64,000 nucleotides of DNA from a virus, in IMG/VR virus record IMGVR_UViG_3300024999_000029, positions 248,001 through 312,000 of that record. One strand, written 5' to 3'. Under the pieces are notes generated by a model, which made no database searches, was not told the origin of the DNA, and worked only from the letters and a program-made list of their open reading frames with translations. The position numbers were made by a program, and so were the translations under genes. Below are positions 37,751 to 46,801 of this stretch, one piece after another (the first letter of the stretch is position 1; each line of letters opens with the position of its first letter).

Positions 37751-38066
37751 GATTAATTGGATTGATACTAATTCATTCAAAAAGAATGAAGGATATATCA
37801 ATAAACTTTTAAAATTTTATAAGTTTGAAGAGAATAAAGATTATAAATTAATATATAATGGTTATGGAGACTATGATTTACTTATAACTTGGAATAGAAA
37901 AACTTATAAAATTCAGATAGATGAAGAATCTCAATGTTATAATTTGCTTGCTAGAAATGAAGCAAATAATATTAAAAAAAAAGAAAGATACCATTTTTTA
38001 GAATCTTTTCACGGAGATGATTTAATTTTAAAAATTATAAAACATATTAAAAGTCGAGAGGTTTAA
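37734..38066 (+). CDS. Hypothetical protein, paralogue of 55795-56067
   Basis: 110 residues starting at the ATG after CGGAGGA, overlapping the end of the previous gene. The central block (GYGDYDLLITWNRKTYKIQ, CYNLLARN, KKKERYHFLES) matches KYGGDDILLTHRRDTYKVQ, CYILLKRN, KRREYYHLVKN in the gene at 55795. A small phage-specific family, function unknown. Its translation is probably controlled by the inverted repeat. Confidence 0.6.
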   Translation: MLLRNKINWIDTNSFKKNEGYINKLLKFYKFEENKDYKLIYNGYGDYDLLITWNRKTYKIQIDEESQCYNLLARNEANNIKKKERYHFLESFHGDDLILKIIKHIKSREV

Positions 38067-38067
38067 A

Positions 38068-38514
38068 ATGGAAACAATAATTAAAGAATTTGTATTATTT
38101 AATTTAATAGAAAATTTATTTATTGTTTTATTTTTCTTGATGTTTAATAAAATTAAAGAAAACCCAATGATTATAATAGTTCATGTGTTTATGTTAAGTT
38201 CCCTTAATACAATTTTAAAAGTATTGTTTTCAGGTTCTATATTAATGCAATTATTTGGAATAATAGTTATTATAATATATTTTACAAGTATATATCATGT
38301 TAAAATTTCACATAGCATAATAACCGTTATAATTTCATTTTCTATTTTATTAGTATCAGAGGCAATCATAGTAATATTTTATTTAAATATTACTATGATT
38401 GATATGTCAAAAATGTCAAATGATTTTAATAAGTTTTTATGGTTTATTCCAATTAGAATTTTGGAATATATTTCATTATATATTTTGTACTTAATAAAAA
38501 ATAAAATGAGGTGA
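38068..38514 (+). CDS. AgrC-like membrane domain without kinase
   Basis: 148 residues with about five transmembrane segments (roughly 10-26, 33-51, 55-74, 80-105, 122-143). Size, hydrophobicity and place upstream of agrB recall the peptide-sensing membrane domain of AgrC, but no histidine kinase follows. It starts 1 nt after the previous stop. AgrC kinship is inferred from topology and context, so another small membrane protein is possible. Confidence 0.4.
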   Translation: METIIKEFVLFNLIENLFIVLFFLMFNKIKENPMIIIVHVFMLSSLNTILKVLFSGSILMQLFGIIVIIIYFTSIYHVKISHSIITVIISFSILLVSEAIIVIFYLNITMIDMSKMSNDFNKFLWFIPIRILEYISLYILYLIKNKMR

Positions 38515-38519
38515 TATTA

Positions 38520-38570
38520 ATGATGATTAGCACTGAGAAATGGTGGTTTGGAGATATTAAAAGAAGGTAA
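38520..38570 (+). CDS. Possible 16-residue peptide
   Basis: MMISTEKWWFGDIKRR, preceded by a good GAGGTGATATTA site and followed by a terminator. It contains a WW pair but no Cys, and is too short for a normal AgrD (leader helix plus acidic tail). Whether it is a real peptide, a leader, or chance is open. Confidence 0.3.
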   Translation: MMISTEKWWFGDIKRR

Positions 38571-38589
38571 TTTAAAAACACATTTACTA

Positions 38590-38617
38590 GGAGTAGATAA
38601 AAATCTACTCCTTTTTT
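38590..38617 (+). terminator. Rho-independent terminator before agrB
   Basis: A perfect 8-bp stem GGAGTAGA / TCTACTCC, loop TAAAAA, then six T. It would separate the AgrC-like gene from agrB, or attenuate it. Confidence 0.75.
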
Positions 38618-38648
38618 GTGTTCAATTTTATTTTAAGGATGATGGTAT

Positions 38649-39218
38649 TTGTTAGATAATATATCAGAAAAGTTTATAAATTGGCTTATAAAAATAAAAA
38701 TTCTTAAGCAAGAACAATACTCAGATTGGGATTATTGGTTTAGGATTTTTTTATTTAATTCTATAGTTGTTTTTTCTTTATTAACAATAAATATATTGTT
38801 AGGCAGTTGGATTCAGTTAATTATAATTAGTATAGTAGTAAATGTTTTACGAATGTATAGTGGAGGTTTCCATGCTCCACAAGGTAAATTAGAATATTGT
38901 GTTCTGTTAACAATTCCCTTAGTTACAATTGCATCTTTCATTGCAAAGTATCTTCAATTATATCCATTGCAATTATTCATGGTTGCAGTTTTTTTAGGTA
39001 TTCTTATAATCAGAAAAATTCCATTAATATCAGAAGAAGAAAAAGAAAATAAGTCAGATAAATATTTTAGAGATAAATATATTTATAATTTTTTAATATT
39101 TTACAGTATTAGTTGTTTGGCAATAATGATAGATTCAAATATATGCAATATTATTTCAAGCGCAATAAGCATGGGAATTATATTAGTTGCATTAGCAATG
39201 AAAAGTTCAACAAAATAA
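38649..39218 (+). CDS. agrB: AgrB-like peptide-processing membrane protease
   Basis: 189 residues, multi-pass. It carries the AgrB signature RMYSGGFHAP with R68, G72-G73 and H75, and C84 (LEYC), the catalytic His/Cys pair that cuts and cyclises AgrD into a signalling peptide. The His-Cys spacing is 9, against 7 in Staphylococcus aureus AgrB (from memory). No AgrD is recognised on either side. TTG start after AAGGATG. Phage agr genes are known from Clostridioides difficile phage phiCDHM1; here agrB stands with an AgrC-like fragment only. Confidence 0.85.
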   Translation: MLDNISEKFINWLIKIKILKQEQYSDWDYWFRIFLFNSIVVFSLLTINILLGSWIQLIIISIVVNVLRMYSGGFHAPQGKLEYCVLLTIPLVTIASFIAKYLQLYPLQLFMVAVFLGILIIRKIPLISEEEKENKSDKYFRDKYIYNFLIFYSISCLAIMIDSNICNIISSAISMGIILVALAMKSSTK

Positions 39219-39232
39219 AAGTATGATTTTAT

Positions 39233-39258
39233 GGGAAGAAAAGAAAAATCTTCCCTTA
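39233..39258 (+). terminator. Stem-loop after agrB
   Basis: GGGAAGA / TCTTCCC stem with a short following TTAT. An unused GAAAGGAATGAAATAAA leader follows at 39278. Confidence 0.5.
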
Positions 39259-39348
39259 TACCTCTCAAATAATTAAAGAAAGGAATGAAATAAAGATACG
39301 TTTTTAATTATAGAAACGTATTAATTTAAATTGAGAGGATGATAAAAA

Positions 39349-39684
39349 ATGGGTAATTTCCATGCAGGAACGCATTATTGTGGTGCAATTCTTAAATCAA
39401 CAGATAATTATATTTATGACCCAGTTACAAATCAAATAACTACTGGTGTAAATAGTCAAATTTTTTACTTAGAAGACCCAAGAACTGGTGAGACAACTAT
39501 TGCAAGGGTATTTCTTTTTACTCCAATCGGGAGCGATATAAATTTCGATCTAAACAATAATTCAAATAGTAGACTTAAATGCCAAGATAGTATACCTAAC
39601 GGAATCGAAAATGAAATGTTTTTAAGTTCATTTAAAGTTGGTAGTTTGGCAAACAGTATATTTGAATTCTATTGTGTCGTTTAG
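39349..39684 (+). CDS. Hypothetical fibre-associated protein
   Basis: 111 residues, beta-rich, with three cysteines (HYCGA, LKCQD, FYCVV). It starts after GAGAGGATGA and precedes the 911-residue fibre by 18 nt, so it may be a fibre accessory or structural protein. No family recognised. Confidence 0.45.
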   Translation: MGNFHAGTHYCGAILKSTDNYIYDPVTNQITTGVNSQIFYLEDPRTGETTIARVFLFTPIGSDINFDLNNNSNSRLKCQDSIPNGIENEMFLSSFKVGSLANSIFEFYCVV

Positions 39685-39702
39685 AAAGGAGAAGTGAAAT
39701 AA

Positions 39703-42438
39703 ATGCCTTATATTGGTACAAAATATGGAAGTGGAAGTAGTGGTAGTTCTTCTTCAAATACTTCAACAACTTATATATCTTCAGGTACAAAAATAGCTCC
39801 AACAATTACATATAACAATGGTTTAGGAACAGTTACTATAGGTGATGGAACATATAGACTTTTTCATACTACAAATTATACAGGAGTTATATCTGAACAT
39901 GTTATATCTGGTGCAACTTTCCCTATAACAGAACATATCACAACTTATATTTGTTCTGATTATAATAGTGGAACTCCTATAATTCGTACGATTACAGATT
40001 CATCTCAATTTAATTGGTCTAATATATGTCCTATTTATACAGTAACCAGAGATGGAGATAACTTATCTTGGGTCGATTGGGACTCGCCCAGCAATGGTTT
40101 ACCTAACAAGATTCATGATCGTTTAATACGTACTGATAGATTTTCAAGAGAATCTGGATTAAGCATTGGAGAATCTAGTGTTCCAATAGCACATACTATA
40201 ATTGTATCGGCAGGTACAATTTGGCAAGGTGTTTATAAAAACTCAATGGATTCAGTTGATTCATCTATTGATATAGTTAAAATGCTATATACTGATGGTA
40301 CTGGAAATTGGATTGATAGTTTTATAACTCAATATAATAACACACAATATGATACAGGATTGGGATTAGCTACTCTTACAGATGGTAATTATGCAGTAAA
40401 TTGGATATTTAGAATGATAGGTAATACTAAAGAAATTACTGTATTTTTGGGTGATGGGGATTTTGATTTAAATACAGCAAAAGCGTCTCAATTGCCTAAT
40501 AATATTCCTGCATCAATGTCTACTAATGGTATGCTTATAGGTCGTATTATTGTTCTAAAAGGTGCGGATACAGCAACTCAAATAGATAGTGCATTTGTAA
40601 CAAAGTTCGCTGCTAGTACTGTAACAAGTCATAGTGGATTGACAGAAATTGAAGGTGGAGATGCACTTGTAGGACACTATTATCATTCAGATCAAGAAAT
40701 TAATACTGATGATGATGTTGAATTTGCTTCAGTAACAACAAATGATTATAGAAGTTTGGCTGATGATTTACATTTAAACGCAGATGTTGGCTATGATATT
40801 ATGGTTCATGACAATATTATTCCTTCTTTAAACAATTCTAAAACATTGGGTGAATCAGGCTTAGTGTATGCTGAAACATTTACACGAAAAGTAACTTCTG
40901 ATGATGATTTATCATTAGATGCTTTAACTGGTAAAAATATTGTAATTAAGAAAAGTGTTTTACCAGATTTGACAAATACTCACAGTATAGGTTCTTCCAC
41001 AAAAGTTATTAAAGAAGTTTTTACAGAGAAGGTTACTTCTGATGTTGATTTAATATTAGGTTCAGCTATTGGTTCTGATATTATTTTAAGAAATGGCAAT
41101 GTGGATGCTGGAATAATTACAGAAACAGGCAATTGGGGAATTGGCAATATTAATCCTACTAAAAAACTTGAAATAACTGGTGATGTATTAATTGATGGTG
41201 ACTTGAGTGTTGATGGAACGGTTACACAGGTAGACGTTGTTAATCTTGACGTTACAAATAAAAATATAAACTTAGCTGTAACAGATACTCCTACAGATGC
41301 ACTAGCAAATGGTGGAGGTATTGTTTTAAAAGGAACAACCGATAAAACTATATTATGGGATAATTCTAATGTTGAATGGGATATTTCTGATGGATTAGAT
41401 GTTGATGGCATAGTTAAAGCAAATGGAACTACTAGTGATGGTAGTACTAATATATTTATTGGTAAAGATTCTCTTGGCGCTGATGTATTTAAAGTAGATA
41501 CTGATGGTAAAGTTACTGCTTCGGTCATTTCACCATCAATAGATAGTACAACAGGTGTACAAATAACCAAAGCTGATAAAATAACGCCAATCATTAATGT
41601 TGATACTACTAATGAAAGAGTAGAGATCAAAGGTGCTTCTGCTTATGGTATAACACAGTTTATTGGGAATGGATTAGACGCAGAATCTTCAATTGGCTTT
41701 AAGGATTCTACTGATATAAATGATGAAGCTTGGGTTATTGGTAAGAATGTAGGTTTGAGTAATACAACAGGCAGATTTGGTATATTTTATTTAAATGGTG
41801 AAAAATTAGTTATTACAACTGATGGGAATATTGGAGTGGGAATTGGAGAGCCTGATGACAGTGCAATTTTAGATTTAACGAGTACAAGTAAAGGATTTCT
41901 TTGTCCTAGAGTAACCAAAGCTCAACGACTGTTAATAACTCCGGTTGAAGGATTAGAAGTATTTGATACTACCGATAGTGGAAAATATTGTTATTCCTCA
42001 GGCAGATGGATACAAATAAGTGGTTTAGCTCAACTTACGGTTTATAAAACTGTAGATGCTTTCATTCCAGATAATACCGATATCCCATTCGTAACTGAAA
42101 TTAACTACAATATGGGAACAGTTACGTCCCCTTCAATTCCACTTAAAGCAAATAAGACCTACCGTGTCCATGCATACGTGCAAATAGATGGGGATGGTGC
42201 CGCCGCTGGTGCAAGGTTTGCATTTGTAAACTCTTCCGATAACAGTGCTATCAGTGGTTTAAAACAAGGGTTAGTTTACACAACTACAACTACTGGACAT
42301 GCTAGTTCACAACCAGTAGTAGGAGGATTGTATAGACCTACGAGTGATATATCAATAAAGCTAAGAGTTATATCAAGTTCTGGTACACCTAAGTTAAAGT
42401 ACGATACATTCCGAATTGAGATCCAGCAAATAGACTAA
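39703..42438 (+). CDS. Large tail fibre protein
   Basis: 911 residues. A short Gly/Ser-rich N-terminal anchor (YIGTKYGSGSSGSSSS), beta-domains to about 325, then repeats of a shaft-like unit (EVFTEKVTSDVDLILGSAIG and similar, three copies around 350-465), a coiled/beta shaft with NWGIGNINPTKKLEITGDV typical of fibre shafts, and LDLTSTSKGFLCPRVTKAQR near 725 as often seen before fibre tips. A C-terminal globular beta domain (about 780-911) is the likely receptor-binding tip. Confidence 0.7.
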   Translation: MPYIGTKYGSGSSGSSSSNTSTTYISSGTKIAPTITYNNGLGTVTIGDGTYRLFHTTNYTGVISEHVISGATFPITEHITTYICSDYNSGTPIIRTITDSSQFNWSNICPIYTVTRDGDNLSWVDWDSPSNGLPNKIHDRLIRTDRFSRESGLSIGESSVPIAHTIIVSAGTIWQGVYKNSMDSVDSSIDIVKMLYTDGTGNWIDSFITQYNNTQYDTGLGLATLTDGNYAVNWIFRMIGNTKEITVFLGDGDFDLNTAKASQLPNNIPASMSTNGMLIGRIIVLKGADTATQIDSAFVTKFAASTVTSHSGLTEIEGGDALVGHYYHSDQEINTDDDVEFASVTTNDYRSLADDLHLNADVGYDIMVHDNIIPSLNNSKTLGESGLVYAETFTRKVTSDDDLSLDALTGKNIVIKKSVLPDLTNTHSIGSSTKVIKEVFTEKVTSDVDLILGSAIGSDIILRNGNVDAGIITETGNWGIGNINPTKKLEITGDVLIDGDLSVDGTVTQVDVVNLDVTNKNINLAVTDTPTDALANGGGIVLKGTTDKTILWDNSNVEWDISDGLDVDGIVKANGTTSDGSTNIFIGKDSLGADVFKVDTDGKVTASVISPSIDSTTGVQITKADKITPIINVDTTNERVEIKGASAYGITQFIGNGLDAESSIGFKDSTDINDEAWVIGKNVGLSNTTGRFGIFYLNGEKLVITTDGNIGVGIGEPDDSAILDLTSTSKGFLCPRVTKAQRLLITPVEGLEVFDTTDSGKYCYSSGRWIQISGLAQLTVYKTVDAFIPDNTDIPFVTEINYNMGTVTSPSIPLKANKTYRVHAYVQIDGDGAAAGARFAFVNSSDNSAISGLKQGLVYTTTTTGHASSQPVVGGLYRPTSDISIKLRVISSSGTPKLKYDTFRIEIQQID

Positions 42439-42560
42439 GTAAATAACGCAATATCATAAAACCCGATAAAACATTCGATTTATGTTAATTTTGTACTAGA
42501 AAAACGAAGTATGAGTGAGTATTAATAAGATTGAAAGAGTTACAATATTTTACAAATATA

Positions 42561-42590
42561 AAGAAGAGTCGGAAATGGCTCTTCTTTTAA
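42561..42590 (+). terminator. Terminator after large fibre
   Basis: 8-bp stem AAGAAGAG / CTCTTCTT followed by TTAA. One of two hairpins in this 260-nt gap. Confidence 0.55.
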
Positions 42591-42626
42591 ATTTACAATA
42601 AATGCATATGCATTTTACATATAGCG

Positions 42627-42667
42627 AATAGGAAGATGATTATTATTTTGAGTCTTCCTATTCTATT
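42627..42667 (+). terminator. Second stem-loop before tail chaperone
   Basis: A perfect 10-bp stem AATAGGAAGA / TCTTCCTATT with a 16-nt loop. It precedes the tail chaperone leader and could equally stabilise that mRNA. Confidence 0.5.
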
Positions 42668-42699
42668 TAATTTAAATTATTGAATGGAGGATTTTTAGA

Positions 42700-43278
42700 A
42701 TGATTAATTTTAAACAAGTAAAACCAATTGAGGTTGAGTTTCAAGGAGAAAAGATAGAAGTAAATCAGTATATAAAATTTAAAGATAAACAGGTTTTTGT
42801 AGATTTATGCGTTAATGATTATTTTATTATGGATGAAAATGGTAAAACAACTGGAACTTCTGATTTTGATAAAGATTTAACATACTTTTATTGTATTATG
42901 CATTATTTCACAAATCTAGAAATTCCAGAAAAAGATTTAATTTCAGATGTTTATGATAATATTGTTGGAAGTGGATTGTTTGATTTGATTTGCAAAACAA
43001 TACCATCAGATATAAAAGCGGATATTGACAATAAGATTTATAATAGTATTTATAATGCTGAAATAAAATTAGAAGAAGAAATGAAAAAAGAAAATAGTAT
43101 TCAAAATATAATTGTTAATACTATTCAAGGGTTAATGGAGCGAATTCCGAACGAAAAGGAAATTGGGAAGCTAATAAAAAAAGCAAAGAAAGAATTTGAA
43201 AATTTTAATCCTGAAAAGCTAAAAGTGGTTAAGGATTTATATGATTTTTCCAATGGCAAAAGTGAAAAATCTGAGTAA
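42700..43278 (+). CDS. Probable tail assembly chaperone
   Basis: 192 residues with a beta N-terminus (FKQVKPIEVEFQGEKIEV) and a helical, Lys/Glu-rich C-terminus. It lies two genes before the tape measure, where siphophages encode gpG-type chaperones. No frameshifted extension (gpGT) is evident downstream. Assignment rests on position and composition. Confidence 0.5.
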   Translation: MINFKQVKPIEVEFQGEKIEVNQYIKFKDKQVFVDLCVNDYFIMDENGKTTGTSDFDKDLTYFYCIMHYFTNLEIPEKDLISDVYDNIVGSGLFDLICKTIPSDIKADIDNKIYNSIYNAEIKLEEEMKKENSIQNIIVNTIQGLMERIPNEKEIGKLIKKAKKEFENFNPEKLKVVKDLYDFSNGKSEKSE

Positions 43279-43354
43279 AATATCGGTTTTGTTGAAATTC
43301 TAGCCTTAGAGTCGCAATGGTTCTGAGGCTTAATATTTAAGGGAGTGATGAATT

Positions 43355-43864
43355 TTGCCTTCTTTTAGGTCGTTGGACGAACTAAATAAACATTTAAGTA
43401 AAACTAATGGTTCTAGAGTGAATTTGTCTAATGGAATGAGTGTAATGAAGTTAATGAAACAAGAAGGAAAAAGACTATATGATATTATACAAAAACATAT
43501 TAATACTTATTATGCTTCATATGATCCCGTTTACTACGAAAGAACCTATCAATTTATGAAATCGCTTAGGATTGAACCAGTTAAATTATCTGGTAATATA
43601 GCAAGTGTTAAAATATATTTTGACGAAGATTTAGCGACTCATCATTCAATAATGGGAGGAAAAGATGGGTATCTTCCTATCTTGCTCAATGAAGGTTGGC
43701 AGTGGAAAAATGGGGATAAATCAAGATATCATATGAGTTTTTATCCTGGTTATCATTTTATAGAAAAAGCAATTAAAGAATATAATTCAAGCAATCCTTA
43801 TGGTTTTAAAATAATTGTCCATAAAGAATGGAATGGCAATATGATTGAACACAAGGAATATTAA
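43355..43864 (+). CDS. Tail-module protein, HK97 gp10-like
   Basis: 169 residues from TTG. N-terminal helix, then YERTYQFMKSLRIEPVKLSG and YLPILLNEGWQW, the pattern of the HK97 gp10-like neck/tail-completion family (paired helices, then a beta core with a late G-W). Its presence next to the tape measure rather than near the neck is unusual. Confidence 0.5.
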   Translation: MPSFRSLDELNKHLSKTNGSRVNLSNGMSVMKLMKQEGKRLYDIIQKHINTYYASYDPVYYERTYQFMKSLRIEPVKLSGNIASVKIYFDEDLATHHSIMGGKDGYLPILLNEGWQWKNGDKSRYHMSFYPGYHFIEKAIKEYNSSNPYGFKIIVHKEWNGNMIEHKEY

Positions 43865-43866
43865 TA

Positions 43867-43895
43867 AATGAGGTTGAAATATGCCTCATTTTTGT
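43867..43895 (+). terminator. Terminator
   Basis: 7-bp stem AATGAGG / CCTCATT followed by TTTTG. It isolates the recombinase gene from upstream tail genes. Confidence 0.65.
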
Positions 43896-43946
43896 TTTGA
43901 AAATTATTATTTTATATAGATATAAAATATAAAAGGCGGTGACTGA

Positions 43947-44951
43947 ATGAGTAAAATAACTAGAGTTAAATACTTTACTGAAGATAGAAAATCTAAAATA
44001 AATCCTGATAATCTAAAATTATATGATAGGTATTTAAAGTCAAGTATTTTGAAAAATAAAGATGTCGAAACTACTACATATAAAGTTTATAAAAATTATA
44101 TGGATATGTTTTTAGTTTATTTGTCTGAGCAATGGGATAATGTTGGTCTATATGATCCAGAATTATTTAAAAACTCCATAGATGTAATCGAAGGATATAT
44201 GGGTTTTTGTCAGGAAGTTTTACATAATAATAAGAAAGTAATTAACACGAAGGTATCAACGATATCTTCTTTTTATTTATGGTCATTAAAACGTAGATTA
44301 ATTGATAGACATCCTTTCGATAAACAAGTAGATAGAATGAAAGGCGCTTCTGATGAGAAAATAATTAATTCTTACTTTCTAAATGATGAAGAAATAGAAA
44401 AAGTTTCTCAAGGAATAACTGAAGAAAATGGCTACGATATTATTGATAAATTGCTTTGGAATATTATGCTTGATTCCGCAAACAGAATAGGAGCAATCGA
44501 CAACTTAAAACTATCTAATTTAGACATAGAAAACTGTATGTTTACTGACATAAGAGAAAAAAGAGGATATAGAGTTGAAGTTGTAGTATCTGAGCCAACC
44601 ATGCAATTAATTGAGGAGTGGTTAGAAAAAAGAAAATCTATGGATAATTTAGAGGTAGATGCTTTATTTATCAGTAATTATGGTGGTGAGTATAGACAAA
44701 TGACAAAATCTACACTCCAAAATCGAATTAAAAACATAGGTAAGATATTAGGTTTGGAAGATTTTCATAGTCACTGTATTAGGAAAACTACTTTGAATAA
44801 TATTTATGACAAGACTGGGGATTTATCTTTAGCTGCCGAAATGGGAAATCATAAATCTACTGAAACTACTAGGAGTAGTTACATAAAGCCTAAATCAAAA
44901 ACAGAGATTAGAGACAAAATTAAAGAATTAATGGATAAAAAGAAAGAATAA
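43947..44951 (+). CDS. Tyrosine recombinase/integrase
   Basis: 334 residues. N-terminal SAM-like core-binding domain (about 40-130), then the catalytic domain with R180 (SANRIG), H276-x-x-R279 (HSHCIRK), H302 (GNHKS) and the nucleophile Y312 (RSSYIKP). All expected catalytic residues are present, so it is probably active. It lies in the tail module right before the tape measure gene, far from any usual integration module. Whether it integrates the phage, resolves dimers, or is a passenger is not known. No attachment site was identified. Confidence 0.85.
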   Translation: MSKITRVKYFTEDRKSKINPDNLKLYDRYLKSSILKNKDVETTTYKVYKNYMDMFLVYLSEQWDNVGLYDPELFKNSIDVIEGYMGFCQEVLHNNKKVINTKVSTISSFYLWSLKRRLIDRHPFDKQVDRMKGASDEKIINSYFLNDEEIEKVSQGITEENGYDIIDKLLWNIMLDSANRIGAIDNLKLSNLDIENCMFTDIREKRGYRVEVVVSEPTMQLIEEWLEKRKSMDNLEVDALFISNYGGEYRQMTKSTLQNRIKNIGKILGLEDFHSHCIRKTTLNNIYDKTGDLSLAAEMGNHKSTETTRSSYIKPKSKTEIRDKIKELMDKKKE

Positions 44952-44994
44952 AATAAAACCCTTATTTTAATCATACCGCTTTTTGTTTTAATAA

Positions 44995-45008
44995 ATTAAA
45001 AATATAAA
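44995..45008 (+). promoter_or_regulatory. AT-rich intergenic motif before tape measure
   Basis: ATTAAAAATATAAA lies about 50 nt before the tape measure ATG, followed by a GAGGC/GCCTC stem-loop (45014-45033) and then the AAAGGAGG. Confidence 0.45.
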
Positions 45009-45013
45009 CATCT

Positions 45014-45033
45014 GAGGCAACTAGCCTCTTTTT
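45014..45033 (+). terminator. Stem-loop before tape measure
   Basis: 5-bp stem GAGGC / GCCTC, loop AACTA, then TTTTTATTTT. It lies between the AT-rich motif and the gene, so it could end the recombinase transcript or form the 5' leader hairpin. Confidence 0.55.
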
Positions 45034-45056
45034 ATTTTCCTGAAAGGAGGATATAT

Positions 45057-46636
45057 ATGGCAAATGACCTTTCTATAATATTAAAGTCAAAATTAGACCA
45101 ATCAGCAAAGGCTGTTGGAGATTTAAACAAGCAAATAAAAGAAATTGAATCTAAATTAAAAGAAATAAAATTAAAAGTTAATTTTGATAGTAAAAATATA
45201 AATTCTAATGTAAAAAGTAAAATGAAAGATGTTGAAACTACTGTTAAAAATACATCAAAAAAAATAAAAATATTTGACGAAAATCAACTCAATAAAGATT
45301 TTATCGGTGTAAAAGATATCGTTAATAGAATCCAAAAAACCTTTAGTAAATTAGGAGATACAAAAATTGCTATAGGTAAAAACGCAAAAGGTGAAATACA
45401 ATCAGTAACAGCAGAAGTTACAAAAGCTAATGGTGTAATTGAAAAATTTAAATATAATTTAGGTGAAATACAAAAGGGTGGAAGGAAATATGCTGGTTTT
45501 GTATCTGGTGGTTCTAAAGTTACTGATAATACTGCTCAAATTGCAGAAAGACAATTACAAGCAGCTCAAAAGACAAATTCAGCAATTGAAAAACAGAATC
45601 AATCAAGAATACGCGCAGAAAATAAAATAAATGAAATACAAGAGAGAAATCTTAGGAATAGAGAAGCAAGAGAGGCACAAGCAACACAGAGAGAGTCACA
45701 AAGAAGACAAAGACTTGAATCTTCAACTAACGAAAGATGGCAGAGAAATTTAATACAAAGAGAAGCAAGAGAAGCACAAGTAGCTAGAAGAACGGCTCAA
45801 GTTGCAACTAATACTTCAAATCAACTAGGACTTTTTCAACAGCAGCAAAATCTTAGAGCAACGTCACTCACTGGTGGTGCGGCTGGGAGATTTGTTGATA
45901 ATACTGCATTAGAGCAATTTAGAAGAAGTGTTGCATCTCTAACACGAGATACGCCTAATCTTAGAAATAGAATGGCAGAATTGAGATTGGAATTTCAAAG
46001 AATTAATTCTTCCGCACAAAACGCTAGTAGAAGTTCTTTAAATCTTGGAGAATCTATTAGACAGGCCGCAATAAAATTCCCCCTCTGGATGGGCATAGCG
46101 ACTGTCTTTATGCAAATAACAAATCAAGTAAGAGATTCTATTAAGTATATATATGATATGGATACCGCTCTTACTGAATTATCTAAGGTTACTGATTTTA
46201 GTGCAGAAAGATTGGATAATATGCGTCAATCTGCATTGGAACTTGGAAAGCAACTTGGTCATAGTTCTGTTGATGTCATGAAATCTATGGCTGAATTTGG
46301 TAGAGTAACTAAAGATCCAGAGGCAATAAAACAACTTGCTAAAACAGCAACAATGGCTTCAAATGTTACTTCTATGACAGCTCAAGAAGCAGCCAAAGCT
46401 TTAAATTCTACAATGATTTCTTTTAAAATGAACGCAACTGATAGTATGAAGATATTAGATCAGTGGAATGAGATCCAAAATAATTTTCGTGTAAGTGCTG
46501 AAGATTTGGCAGATTCAATTGGGAAAGTAGGAGCAGCAGCAGGGCAAGCAGGAGTTAAAATTGAAGAATTAGAAGGATATACGGCAGCAATTGTATCAGC
46601 AACAGGCATTACAGGTTCGGAAAGTGGAACAGCCCT
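45057..46636 (+). CDS. Tape measure protein, exon 1
   Basis: The first 526 codons plus 2 nt of the tape measure gene. N-terminal coiled coil (8-60), a long Gln/Arg/Ala-rich coiled region (160-260), then the conserved minor tail domain with AIKFPLWMGIATVFM, YDMDTALTELSKV and ALNSTMISFKM. The exon ends after AGCCCT at 46636, inside the conserved G-S-E-S-G-T-A-L-K segment. Unspliced reading would add eight residues and stop at 46661. Confidence 0.85.
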
Positions 46637-46777
46637 TAAATTTAGGGGCTTGGCAGCATAATACATAAACTGCTAAGAAAAATCTATTCTAATATACGGC
46701 GAAACTCCAGAGATGGACAACGCCTTCCAATTTTTAATGTTATTTATAAAATAAAATAAAATCATCACAAATATAAA

Positions 46778-46791
46778 CTAAAATATAAAAA
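46778..46791 (+). promoter_or_regulatory. AT-rich motif inside intron, before nuclease gene
   Basis: CTAAAATATAAAAA precedes the nuclease ribosome binding site. The intron-borne gene thus appears to carry its own copy of the phage intergenic motif. Confidence 0.4.
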
Positions 46792-46801
46792 GGGTGATAT
46801 A

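Noticed and set aside
39223-39276. AgrD-like 17-residue frame after agrB (MILWEEKKNLPLYLSNN)
   Set aside because: It lacks Cys and a leader, has no ribosome binding site and coincides with a terminator hairpin.
40980-41630. Long minus-strand open frame (216 codons) inside the large fibre gene
   Set aside because: It mirrors the repetitive fibre coding strand, has no ribosome binding site or promoter and a low-complexity product. The same holds for other short antisense frames.
43279-43354. Programmed frameshift from tail chaperone to a gpGT-like extension
   Set aside because: No slippery heptamer and no overlapping frame of useful length follow the stop.
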